A stretch of 28,977 nt of DNA from Branchiostoma floridae (GCF_000003815.2 NC_049991.1:21616015-21644991); one strand, 5' to 3'. Positions 1 through 7,599 are shown, counted from the stretch's first letter. Made by a program: numbers and translations. The notes: generated by a model not told the origin, from the sequence alone.

Positions 1-12
1 ATCTGTGCAAAC

Positions 13-176
13 CACTACAGCAAGGGGCTAGTCCGGTAGCCCATACTCTTCCTCAGTGCAAAGAAAGCAACATGTACCATTTTTAAAGTCTTTGGTATGA
101 CTCGGCCGGGTATAGAACTCATGACCTACCGACTGCAAAGCGAACACTCTACAGTAGCCTCTCGGCCACTGCACCT
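13..176 (-). mobile_element. tRNA-derived SINE-like repeat
   Basis: Read on the minus strand, this stretch resembles the tRNA-related head of a SINE. An A-box-like TGGCCGAGAGGC lies at 168-157 and a decayed B-box-like GAGTTCTATACC at 120-109, about 37 nt apart, as in Pol III type 2 promoters. A related module recurs at 13320-13450. The folded tRNA shape is not intact, so this is not a functional tRNA gene. Family membership is inferred from box spacing and the second copy; the left boundary is approximate. Confidence 0.5.
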
Positions 177-540
177 TTGAGAGATACACAGGGTTACTAA
201 TTGAATGAAATATGTTTGAGACGTGATAAAGGTGCTGTTCAGAATGTAAAACTGTTCCATAAATCAAGCAGGGAAAGAGCAAACAGAGAAACTGGAGATT
301 GTTGCTAAGCAGATTCTGAGCTGCGGGATTATTCCAGCTCTTGATAGCCTGCCCTGACGTGACCTGCGTCTGAACCTGATTTGTCAGGAATCCTGATGCT
401 TTGTGCTTATAGACATCAGGGTTTGTCCGGGATGTCAGACTGTCTATTGAATGGTGTAACGTTTGCTTTTGGCTGTTATAAAATTTTAGCTGGTTCGCGA
501 TTTTCAACGTTGGCTAGGTTCACTTATAACGGGAAAGAGA
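177..540. other. Unassigned spacer
   Basis: I recognise no coding, RNA or repeat signature here. The long minus-strand open frame across 28-507 overlaps the SINE-like segment and has no recognisable domain. Confidence 0.5.
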
Positions 541-561
541 GTTTGCGGAGCATGGGAGCTA

Positions 562-731
562 GCCGTGGAAAGGAGTTTGCCGTGGAAAGGAGTTTGCCGT
601 GGAAGGGAGCTTGCCGTGGAAAGGAGTTTGCCGTGAAAAGGAGTTTGCCGTGGAAAGGAGTTTGCAGTGGAAGGGAGTTTGCCGTGGAAGGGAGCTTGCC
701 ATGGAAAGGAGTTTGCCGTGGAAGGAATTGC
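562..731. repeat. 17-bp minisatellite, 10 copies
   Basis: The unit GCCGTGGAAAGGAGTTT starts at 562, 579, 596, 613, 630, 647, 664, 681, 698 and 715, with point changes only and no length change. Because 17 is not a multiple of 3, translation gives a 17-residue peptide period in every frame. The apparent proteins here are therefore repeat artefacts. A C homopolymer follows directly. Confidence 0.95.
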
Positions 732-911
732 CCCCCCCCCCAGAATAAAAGCCAGCCCCACCCGAAGTCTGCGAAGGAGGCTAGCAGTGGCTCTCCTTAG
801 ATTCCCTCCAAAAGAAACCAAACCAACAGGCGTAAGCTTCAGAATACAACAGCTTTTAATTAAAATCATATCCAGTTGCTTGAGTGTCTGCTATTCGGCG
901 TATCTTATTAC

Positions 912-1290
912 ATGAGAGATTTGTCCCACATGCCATAATGACATAGAAAATGAATTTCATTTTGTAATGGATTGTCCGACTTATGAAGAAGACCGTCAAA
1001 AGTTATTTCAAAATATTGTATGTAAGTCCGAAATTGTACTACCACATGCTAGGTCAGAGGTATTCCATTTGATATTATCATGTCCTGTTCATATATCTGC
1101 CTACGTTGGCCAGTTTATTTACAACTCATTGCAAAAACGAGATAATGCTTTATGATACTCACTAGATTGTTTGTACTGTTATATTATATTACATTAGTTG
1201 TTAGTTATTTTTATATAGTATATAGTTGTTCACATTGCCATACATTGTAACTGTTACAATTGTTGCGCAATAAAGTTATTCATTCATTCA
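912..1290 (+). mobile_element. 5'-truncated non-LTR retrotransposon (LINE)
   Basis: This fragment holds only the last coding part and 3' UTR of a LINE. A reverse-transcriptase C-terminal tail is followed by an AT-rich UTR, then AATAAAG and a tail of ATTC repeats ending at 1290. It is flanked by the 6-bp direct repeat TATTAC (906-911 and 1291-1296), which I read as the target-site duplication. It interrupts an older repeat whose two halves rejoin cleanly without it. The 379-bp size is typical of dead-on-arrival copies. Its UTR end resembles the minus-strand pieces at 3826-3900 and 23882-24060. Confidence 0.8.
916..1155 (+). pseudogene. LINE ORF2 C-terminal remnant with CCHC-like motif
   Basis: An open frame from 916 to a stop at 1153-1155 encodes about 79 residues. 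It begins with CPTC and continues through an ENEFHF segment to MDCPTYEEDR, giving a C-x2-C-x8-H-x4-C arrangement. That pattern is common at the carboxyl end of LINE polymerase polyproteins, after the reverse transcriptase domain. The endonuclease and reverse transcriptase domains are absent, and a stop codon in the same frame lies just before 916. It is not an independent gene; the preserved frame only indicates a fairly young insertion. Confidence 0.75.
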
Positions 1291-1325
1291 TATTACCTGG
1301 ATGTCTAACCTTCATGAACGCAACA

Positions 1326-1640
1326 GCATTTTGTTAGATAATCATCTAATGATTCTCTAATGCTACTTCGGTAGGCAATGGCTGGGGTTATATTCTTCGA
1401 TTTGCCAATAAACGAGCTTACTGCCCCGACTAGACAGTTGTGTGTGGTCGCCATGTTGTATATACGCGCTGCAAGTTAGGGAGCGCTTGCCCATGGATAG
1501 GTAAACTTCGGTATGTTTGCTTTACATGTGCCTGAACGGAGGATAGCCAGCGGAATCTTGTAGGACTTTTTTGGCACTCAAGTAAGTAACTTAAAGTAAC
1601 AGTACCACATACACAGTACTGACAGTAGGTAAAGGTAGAC
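1326..1640. other. Unassigned spacer
   Basis: No gene, RNA or repeat structure recognised. Confidence 0.4.
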
Positions 1641-1775
1641 TTTTATTTTACCTCCCCGACCGAAGTCAGGTACCCATTTTTACACCTGGGTGAAGTGAAG
1701 AAGGTCGTGTAAAGTGCCTTTCCCAAGGGCACAACGTCTTGTAGCAATTGCTGGGACCGCATACATACATACATA
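1641..1775 (+). repeat. SINE-related conserved module with CATA microsatellite
   Basis: The block reading ACACCTGGGTGAAGTGAAG, then AAAGTGCCTTTCCCAAGGGC, then CACAACGTCTTG matches the layout of 13330-13390, where a tRNA-like segment follows. Here the tRNA-like segment is missing; a short CATA-repeat tract at about 1760-1780 takes its place. It is a truncated member of the same dispersed family. From general knowledge, such modules are widespread in marine invertebrate genomes. Confidence 0.55.
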
Positions 1776-1780
1776 CATAC

Positions 1781-2287
1781 CGCAGTAGACCCCCGGCTGG
1801 AGATATATGTGCCGGATAGGCGCGCGTATCGACCGACACGGAGCGAGTTTCCCTCCTCCATCCGTCTCTGCCCCCCGCCGACTCCAAGTTCATATCTTTC
1901 GTGACTCCCGGAAAATGAACTTGGAATTGGGGGCAGGGTTTATCGTCTGGGCCACCGCTGCAAATGTAGGTGCATCAGCATGAGTAGTAGAGTAGGAGGC
2001 TTGAATGTAGAACAAATGAGGTGTACCAGTCAAAGAACGAATCTGATGGCTTTCTCCCGGTACATCGAGAGCACGCACAGATCTGCTAGAAACACCTCCT
2101 ACAGCAACCATCAAGCACAAGTCACCAAGAACTAAATACCTTGAGGGATAATGAATCAATACTGTACCATGTGTTGCCCTGCACCAAGAGGCCACGTCTA
2201 GCGATATACGTTAAACCAAGACAACAACAGCAACAACGAATCTAGCGTAGGCACTCAACATCTGTTCCCTAGTCATTAAAACATGCC
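1781..2287. other. Unassigned spacer
   Basis: Minus-strand open frames of 75 and 101 codons cross this stretch, but neither shows a recognisable domain, a convincing start context or flanking splice signals. No repeat structure seen. Confidence 0.4.
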
Positions 2288-2296
2288 GTCTACTAC

Positions 2297-2425
2297 TAGC
2301 CTTGGTACCATCCGGATAGTAGTTCGCTCCTATGTTGGCCTCTGCTACTGAACAGCAGAGAAGCGACTGTATATAGTGCATTATAAACGTCGGAGCGAAC
2401 TACTTTCCGTATGGTCCCCAGGCTA
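2297..2425. mobile_element. 129-bp MITE with 9-bp TSD
   Basis: The terminal inverted repeats start TAGCCTTGGTACCATCCGG on the left and, on the reverse complement of the right end, TAGCCTGGGGACCATACGG. The similarity continues inward through GTAGTTCGCTCC. The 9-bp direct repeat GTCTACTAC lies exactly outside both ends (2288-2296 and 2426-2434). An 8-9 bp TSD suggests hAT or a similar superfamily. No coding capacity. A possible solo end, TAGCCTGGTATCCAGCCG, occurs near 26787. Confidence 0.85.
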
Positions 2426-2553
2426 GTCTACTACTGCTTCAACTTTTTAAATCTAAGATCCTTGTGTAAGCTTTTTTGTGACAACTTTTCTACCTGTAAA
2501 TTTTATTTTGCTGACCGCATCTAATCTGAAATTTTTGTGTTCTCGTTCCCAAG

Positions 2554-3800
2554 GTGCGTCTGGACATCCTGGACACGAGTGGTTCGTTTGAATTTCCCGC
2601 CATGCGGAAGCTGTCCATCACCAACGCCAACGCCTACCTGCTGGTGTACGCCATCGACAACCCGCAGTCCTTCGAGGAGATCAAGAGCATCAGACAGGTA
2701 CGCGTCATCACGTGACTGTCACGTGTTAGTCAGGCGGTAATCACGTGCCATTCACGTGCTAGTCACGTGTGGCGTGGTACCGTCATGTGGCTGTGGATAC
2801 TATCTGAGGATGGATATGTTGGGTCTTAAATTTGATGTAATTCTATGTTGTCAATATACTTACTGATTGTTGTCCGGAATAATCTAAAAATTATGCTGCT
2901 TTACGTAGTTCAAGATAAATGAATAGATAATGTTTCATACAGCATCCACTATCGTCAGTCGTCAGTGCTTGAGAAAAAGTCTGAAGAAAGTGGGACCTGA
3001 ATAGAAATCAGTTTCTGAATTGATGGGTAGTAATTATTGCTGTGTCTTATAAAGCTGCGTGGCGTCTCACGGGTTCCTGACTTATTTAGCATCATTTTAT
3101 GTTTAACTGGATTTCTGCATCAATGTCGCAGTTCGCTGATTCTCTTCCTCCACTAATACCCCCACCCCCACTCTCCCCATTCCACAGGAGATCATAGACA
3201 TCCGTGGTGAGGCGGGGATAGCGAAGCTGCCTGTGGTGGTGGTCGTGAGCAATGATAGTAGTTTATGTGGCAGTACACTAATTCTCTGCCCCCCTCCCCA
3301 TTCCACAGGAGATCATAGACATCCGTGGTGAGGCCGGGATAGCGAAGCTGCCTGTGGTGGTGGTCGGGAACAATGATAGTAGTTTATGTGGCAGTACACT
3401 AATTCTCTGCCCCCTCCCCGTTCCACAGGAGATCATAGACATCCGTGGTGAGGCCGGGATAGCGAAGCTGCCTGTGGTGGTGGTCGGGAACAAGTGTGAC
3501 CTTGAAGAGAAGCGGCAGGTGCCGAAGGAGGACGCTGAGCTGGTGGTGGAGTTGGCATGGCAACACGTCTTCCTGGAGAGCTCCGCCAAGGAGCGCACCA
3601 ACGTCGTCAACATCTTCAAGCAGCTGCTGCACCAGGCACACATCCCCTGCCACCTGTCGCCCGCACTGCGCAGGCGCAGGGCCTCGCTTCCCGTCACGCC
3701 TAGCGCCAACGGTCACCTGCCTCCCGGCGGCAAGGACGAGGTCAAGCCGAGCATGCGCAGACACAACACCAGAAGAAGAAGCTCCTGTAAAGTTCAGTAG
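2554..3800 (+). CDS. Ras-family small GTPase (Ras-dva/Rhes-like), 3' part
   Basis: Two exons are supported: 2554-2697 (48 codons, phase 0 at both ends, acceptor CCAAG|GTG, donor CAG|GTACGC) and 3429-3800 (acceptor TTCCACAG|GAG, stop TAG). Joined, they give about 171 residues. The first starts VRLDILDTSGSFEFPAMRKL, carrying the switch II/G3 motif DTSG. The second has VVVVGNKCDL (G4, guanine specificity) and LESSAKE (G5). The tail is basic (LSPALRRRR, then RRHNTRRRSS) and ends CKVQ, a CaaX-type farnesylation signal that suggests membrane anchoring. G1/P-loop and switch I are missing; I found no GKS/GKT exon upstream, so they lie outside the window. The PAMRKLSI stretch, the tail and the short length fit Ras-dva or Rhes/RASD relatives better than classical Ras; subfamily is inference from memory. 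The 5' end of the last exon is triplicated (see separate entry). Confidence 0.9.
2708..2770. promoter_or_regulatory. Five phased E-boxes (CACGTG) in the Ras-like intron
   Basis: Perfect CACGTG palindromes start at 2709, 2720, 2742, 2753 and 2764. All lie on an 11-bp grid with one decayed position at 2731. The grid begins 11 bp after the exon's splice donor. The unit is an 11-mer starting TCACGTG. CACGTG is the canonical bHLH site (Myc/Max, USF, CLOCK/BMAL, HES-type). An enhancer role is inferred; a simple expanded minisatellite is the alternative. Confidence 0.55.
2771..3149. other. Intron of the Ras-like gene
   Basis: No additional exon or repeat recognised between the E-box array and the triplicated acceptor region. 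The intron is 731 bp if the third acceptor is used. Confidence 0.6.
3150..3485 (+). repeat. Tandem triplication of the last exon's start and acceptor
   Basis: Copies of acceptor plus exon start at 3188 (A), 3309 (B) and 3429 (C), 121 and 120 bp apart. Each has a C-rich tract, TTCCACAG and 19 codons encoding EIIDIRGEAGIAKLPVVVV. A and B then run into identical intron-like sequence (from GATAGTAGTTTATG), while C continues into NKCDL. A and B therefore lack the G4 motif. A changes GGGAAC to GTGAGC, which makes a consensus-like donor at 3245, so exon A (3188-3244, 57 nt) could be spliced in frame. From B to C the frame stays open for 120 nt, so acceptor B would add 40 residues. Near-identity implies a recent duplication. 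Confidence 0.9.
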
Positions 3801-3825
3801 TCATGGTAACGGACGGTTAACGTTT

Positions 3826-3900
3826 GACTTTGAATTTATTCCAATTGCAACAGGGACAGCACAATGTGAACACAAGGTAGTAACTGGCCACAAAAATAAA
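3826..3900 (-). repeat. LINE 3'-end fragment
   Basis: TTCCAATTGCAACAGGGACA followed by GCACAATGTG resembles 23887-23920 on the same strand. Reversed, it resembles the 3' UTR end of the LINE at 912-1290 (CACATTG, then TGTTACAATTG and AATAAA). It lies in the likely 3' UTR of the Ras-like gene and could contribute to its mRNA end. Confidence 0.4.
3895..3900 (+). promoter_or_regulatory. Possible polyadenylation signal of the Ras-like gene
   Basis: An AATAAA hexamer lies 95 nt after the TAG stop, the first canonical hexamer downstream. Another AATAAA-like sequence occurs near 4438. I see no other support for the cleavage site. Confidence 0.4.
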
Positions 3901-4620
3901 CAGTATAAAAATGAAACCTTCGAGAAACAGCTGGCATGTGGAGCGAGCGCTGTTGACAGATGAAGGAAAGTGCCAACGCTTGGAGAAGCCTCACGTGCTT
4001 AAACAGTCCTATAACCGTTCTATAACCGTCCTGATCTATGTTTGGACCTTCAGTACGGAAATAGGACAATTCTAGTCTATCCTGGATTCGTTTGGTCTAA
4101 CTCTAGTCGTCGGCATGGTTTCGCAGTATACACTACCGGGATGCAGGTCTACAAAAACACACTTTATTTTGCCGCATCGCGTCATCGTGGGAACTTGTGA
4201 AGCCCACCCTTGTGGACGCCAGACTTTTCAACGGGACGCAGTGACGCGCTCGTGACGCAGGTGTGACGCAGTGACAACACAAGAAGGCGTAACACGTCTT
4301 GGATCCTGACACAAAGTGTAGTTTCCGTACAAGAGAGGACTGTCACCAATAATCTGATACATGCAGTCGGTTGAGATTTGTAGTCGGTTGCTTAGAAAAA
4401 TTAAAGAATTCTTTTATGGGCACGAGGATTTGCACAATAATAAAGGTGATCCCTGATTACTCTAATGACACAAAGCAATATTCAAGCACAAAATTAGTGT
4501 CCTTCATGCCCAACTTGAAATCACGAGACGAAAGCTGAACGTTTTTTACGTGTTTTAGCTCATGGCAGTGGCCGGAGAGGGTACAACTCTAGAGGAGGTC
4601 TAGAATTGCTGTAGAGGGTC
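3901..4620. other. Unassigned spacer, possible distal 3' UTR
   Basis: No exon, RNA gene or terminal repeats recognised. A short run of repeated GTGACGCA words occurs near 4240-4275. Confidence 0.4.
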
Positions 4621-4624
4621 TGTA

Positions 4625-4770
4625 AATATTTGGGAAACCTAGTTTGAATATTTGGGAAACCTTGTTTAAATATGTGGGAAACCAAATTTAAATACTTGGG
4701 AAACCTAGTGTTAATCAACCTAGTTTGAATACTTGGGAAACCTAGTTTGAATACTTGTGAAACTTGCAAT
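4625..4770. repeat. 22-bp minisatellite, about 6.5 copies
   Basis: The unit AATATTTGGGAAACCTAGTT plus TG starts at 4625, 4647, 4669 and 4691. A truncated 15-bp unit follows at 4713, then units at 4728 and 4750. The copies share the core TGGGAAACC with scattered changes. Confidence 0.9.
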
Positions 4771-4918
4771 ATGTACGCCAGAAGTTGAATCGCTCAAATG
4801 TAAATATCGTTGAATTTCTATTCTATTTGTGTGCAGTGACTTGGACCTGCCAGTAGGTCGAGTGATTGTCAGCCGTATGGACAAGATGGTGTTTGTTGTT
4901 GTCAAAGTGCATTTTTAC

Positions 4919-4956
4919 AGGCATACTGTATTCCAAGGGAGAATGTTCTGGTTCTG
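4919..4956 (-). CDS. Candidate exon encoding HSPLEYSMP (minus copy)
   Basis: On the minus strand, ATCATTAG at 4964-4957 could act as an acceptor. The frame then reads AEPEHSPLEYSMP, and GTAAAA follows at 4918 as a possible donor. The peptide HSPLEYSMP also occurs on the plus strand at 5338-5364, with four codon differences (His, Pro, Leu, Glu), all silent. That pattern argues for coding constraint. I do not recognise the protein. The exon would be very short (38 nt), and the alternative is coincidence or a fragment of transposon coding sequence. Confidence 0.25.
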
Positions 4957-5330
4957 CTAATGATATTTTCCAAAATGGACCTATGAATCCCCAAAAGTAA
5001 TTGTAACGGCAACTTGACATTGAACTTGGACAAGACAGCAGTTGCATCATATAGCATCACCCCCCCCCCCCCGAATAGATAAAGTACAGCCAGGTGTAAC
5101 ATATTATATTGCTAGCAACCATTGGAAAAGCTTCCACTGGTGTGCTCTTAACAAATATTTGGTACTATTTGCTTTTGCAATGTGTTTCTGGATATCTATT
5201 TGACAACTTATAGCCTTATCACCTTTGCGTTTCGTCAAAAATGGGCTTTAATCTTCTTCAATCATCCCATTGTAACCAGAAGCAACGACAATAAAATCAA
5301 TTCTGTGTTCTTAAAAATTTGGTCTTTCAG

Positions 5331-5397
5331 AAAACAGCACTCTCCTCTGGAGTACAGTATGCCTTCAATGGACAGTAGAGGAACCGTGCCTGTATAA
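5331..5397 (+). CDS. Candidate exon encoding HSPLEYSMP (plus copy)
   Basis: A good-looking acceptor (TTTGGTCTTTCAG, ending at 5330) precedes a frame that reads KQHSPLEYSMPSMDSRGTVPV, then stop TAA at 5395-5397. The coding exon could also end at CCT|GTATAA (5391). The HSPLEYSMP core is shared with the minus-strand candidate at 4919-4945, differing only at synonymous positions. Protein family unknown. The next plus-strand candidate exon (6048-6258) begins in the same phase, so the two could belong to one transcript. Evidence is splice-site and codon pattern only. Confidence 0.3.
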
Positions 5398-5461
5398 AGT
5401 TGTATTTACTAGTATCAGATTTTGTAGTTTTGTACCAGTAACTGTAGTTTTATTGTATTTT

Positions 5462-5636
5462 CTAGAGCAAGCATTGCTGATTGTCTGAAGCAGAAAAAAA
5501 GTGCATTTTTATTCTCAATTCCGTTCCACGCACTTCTCTTATGGCTTGAGAAGAGACTTTGGTCTTTTTCCTGTTGGGAGAAATTCCGTTTAACGCAGAT
5601 GTAACCGATTGTTGAGACGTTGACCTCTTTTCAAGT
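5462..5636 (-). CDS. Candidate terminal exon, unknown protein
   Basis: On the minus strand a strong acceptor (GTTATTTTTACAG) sits at 5649-5637. The open frame that follows reads LEKRSTSQQSV, then SPNRKKTKVSSQAIREV, and ends at a stop at 5462. It is basic and serine-rich with no known domain. The segment SPNRKKTKVSSQAIREV loosely resembles TPAKRRVYSNALEV in the plus-strand candidate at 6048-6258, raising the possibility of an inverted paralogous pair. An AATAAA on the minus strand lies inside the frame near 5510. It could equally be chance or a transposon relic. Confidence 0.22.
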
Positions 5637-6047
5637 CTGTAAAAATAACTGCTTGCCAAATGATGTGTATATAACAGAAAGGAACATCAACCATGCATAA
5701 GCAATGAACAAATAGAATGAATGTCAGTACAGAACAGTGATTCGCCAGTTGTACAATGACCTGTCTTGTGGACGTGTGCGAAACTGTCATATTTGAACCA
5801 CTTCCAAGTCACTCCCCACAAAACTCCCTCTGCTTGACCCCGACGGTCCCTTCGCCCCCGAAAAGCATCTGCTTTGCCCCCGTTTTTCCTCTTTGCCCCC
5901 ACTTCACTTTGCGACTGTAAAGCATAAAGACTGGGTGGTAAGTGGATGTGTATCTGAGAACATGTATATACACGAAGTGGGTTGCTGACCAGGCAGTTGT
6001 AAAAAGTCATACATCTTCTTTCGTACCCTTTGAACGTAAACTTTCAG
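5637..6047. other. Spacer between candidate exons
   Basis: The minus-strand 107-codon frame here shows no recognisable domain. A run with repeated TTTGCCCCC words lies near 5850-5905. Nothing else seen. Confidence 0.35.
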
Positions 6048-6258
6048 TACTCCAGCCAAGCGTCGTGTGTACAGTAATGCCTTGGAAGTTGATGACAAAG
6101 ATGTCAATGTGAATTATGCAGAACTCGCACACTTAAGAGCCGATGTAAGAAGTGCATGGCCTTTGTTGCCATGGATATTTGTACCCAACAATATTTTGTA
6201 CCTCCCCAAATGTGTGTTAATGTTCAAAAATACAAGAAATAAACGTAATAAAAGATAA
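6048..6258 (+). CDS. Candidate terminal exon, unknown protein
   Basis: Following the acceptor-like GTAAACTTTCAG (ending at 6047), an open frame reads TPAKRRVYSNALEVDDKDVN and continues through NYAELAHLRADV to a stop at 6256-6258. AATAAA hexamers overlap its end (near 6238 and 6248). The N-terminal part is basic then acidic, like a phosphorylation-prone linker; the C-terminal part is hydrophobic and less convincing. No family recognised. It would be the terminal exon of a gene that could include 5331-5391. Confidence 0.25.
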
Positions 6259-6565
6259 ATGTCTGCGGTGTCATAATCATATACTGCTGTGTTACGCCTA
6301 TCAATGTGGTGGTCATACTGAACTCACATGTTGAGGTGGAATATCGTAGCGTTTGTTGATGTCAGAGAATCCCTTCAGACACAAACTTCCACCCTACATC
6401 TGTTTGGAGATTTGATTAGATACGTTATAGTGACAAACGCGGTCCATTTGCATCACTACCTCCTACAGTCTATACCAGACATGTAGGGTTGTACATGTGC
6501 AGTGATATGGTCGGGTAACTCCTCTAGCAAATTATCTAACCTATATGGACAAACCTTATTATCAT
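6259..6565. other. Unassigned spacer
   Basis: No gene or repeat recognised. Confidence 0.4.
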
Positions 6566-6574
6566 TCGTCAATG

Positions 6575-6720
6575 AAGATTAGATATCCAGGTAATAATAA
6601 GATACGAGAAAAAGCAGTTACTCAAGTAATTAGATATGATTTTGTGTCACTGACGAAAAACAACAAATGTTGTTTGAAAAGTCTGACGATTTCCAAAATC
6701 ATATTCAGTTGCCTGAGTAA
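6575..6720. repeat. Two opposed ends of the hairpin repeat family
   Basis: 6577-6600 (GAAGATTAGATATCCAGGTA, then ATAA) is the reversed 3' end of the family. 6695-6720 (AAATCATATTCAGTTGCCTG, then AGTAACTG) is a forward copy of its middle part. They form an inverted pair about 100 bp apart with a decayed centre. Confidence 0.5.
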
Positions 6721-6845
6721 CTGCCCAAGGTTATGGAGGATAGGGAAGGATGGAGGAAGAGAGTCATGTCCATCCGTGCAACCAGCAGGCCCGGATGATG
6801 ATGATAAGTAACTGCTGTTTGGCGTACTATGCTATCATAGTAATC

Positions 6846-6990
6846 CATCGTATATGAAGGTTAGACATCCGAGTAAACAATATCACAGGGGATTAAATCT
6901 CTTCATTCTCTATCAACGCCGAAGAAGAGTGATAGAATGATGTTATTAAAAATGTCCTAAAGTAAACCTCTAGTTTTCATCAAGTTGTAT
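6846..6990. repeat. Decayed copy of the hairpin repeat family
   Basis: GAAGGTTAGACATCC at 6856 matches the reversed 3' end of the family. GCCGAAGAAGAGTGATAG near 6918-6935, followed by a CTAAAGTAAACCTC segment, matches its forward 5' part. The hairpin arm is eroded in this copy. Confidence 0.5.
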
Positions 6991-7030
6991 GTGTGTTGTA
7001 AACATGTATTAGATTGAATTTCTTCTAAAC

Positions 7031-7252
7031 CTGATCTCCAAGCAGATCCTAGGGTGCCATAAGATAGTATCAAAGATGGCAGAGGAGTATAGCCGACCAA
7101 GGGAGTTAGACGGACAACCACTGGATGTTAATAGCCTTTCTTCCAACCGACTGATCGCAGATCTCCGGTAGCACACACACTCCTAGGCCTGCCTCACTCC
7201 TCTGCTAGGTTCTGATACCGTTCTATGTTACCGTAGGATCTGCTTGGAGATT
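7031..7252. mobile_element. ~220-bp MITE with long inverted termini
   Basis: The left end ATCTCCAAGCAGATCCTAGG matches the reverse complement of the right end, ATCTCCAAGCAGATCCTACG. Similarity extends about 55 bp inward, through GTATCA and GCAGAGGAGT. TCTAAAC lies outside both ends (7023-7029 and 7254-7260), consistent with a 7-8 bp TSD of hAT type. No transposase coding capacity. Confidence 0.8.
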
Positions 7253-7257
7253 ATCTA

Positions 7258-7530
7258 AACATACAAATTATCTAACTCCATCTCTTCAGTCCCCCGCAAG
7301 TCTGAAGAAGAATGACAGATGTCATTCAAAACGCCTGGAAGTAAATCTCCGATCTTTATCAAGTTCTGTACCTTAAATTGCTTCTAAGCCTACAATTTAT
7401 CCAACTCCGTAAACAGCAACTCTGAAGAAGAGTGACAGATGTCACTCAAAACGACTGGAAGTAAATCTCTAATTTTTATCAAGTTTAAAGCTGAAATTGC
7501 CTACAATTTATCCCACTCCGTAATCAGGCA
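7258..7530. repeat. Tandem hairpin-family units, about 2.3 copies
   Basis: The words ACAATTTATCCAACTCCGT (or close variants) start near 7262, 7390 and 7502. The first two units each contain CTGAAGAAG, an 8-bp-stem hairpin and CTGGAAGTAAATCTC. The hairpin stems are GAATGACA/TGTCATTC (7310-7327) and GAGTGACA/TGTCACTC (7430-7447), a covarying pair. Confidence 0.75.
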
Positions 7531-7599
7531 GATGGAGAGGAGGCTTTGAAGCCCCTGCGTGTCCTGTCACGGCGCTCCCCAGGCGTGCTTTGAAGTTCT

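Larger units (their letters stand above)
860..1325 (+). repeat. Dispersed repeat (hairpin family) split by a LINE
   Basis: The left part (about 866-911, containing TCCAGTTGCTTGAG) and the right part (1291-1325, containing TTACCTGGATGTCTAACC) are contiguous in the uninterrupted copy at 11371-11440. Here they are separated by the LINE fragment at 912-1290, so this is an older copy used as a target. The same 3' end is seen reversed at 9443-9470 and 6575-6600. Confidence 0.75.

Noticed and set aside
28-507. 159-codon minus-strand frame
   Set aside because: Its start region is the tRNA-derived repeat and the rest lacks any recognisable domain.
381-800. 139-codon frame with a repeated RGKEFAVERSLPWKG peptide
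   Set aside because: The 17-bp minisatellite is open in several frames on both strands; no codon bias or start context supports a protein.
1-2553. P-loop (GxxxxGKS/T) exon of the Ras-like gene
   Set aside because: I searched for a GKS/GKT-encoding frame with splice sites and found none; the 5' exons are probably outside the window.
3188-3370. Exon copies A and B as separate full genes or pseudogenes
   Set aside because: They are only 19-20 codons plus intron sequence, arranged as a local tandem duplication rather than retrocopies.
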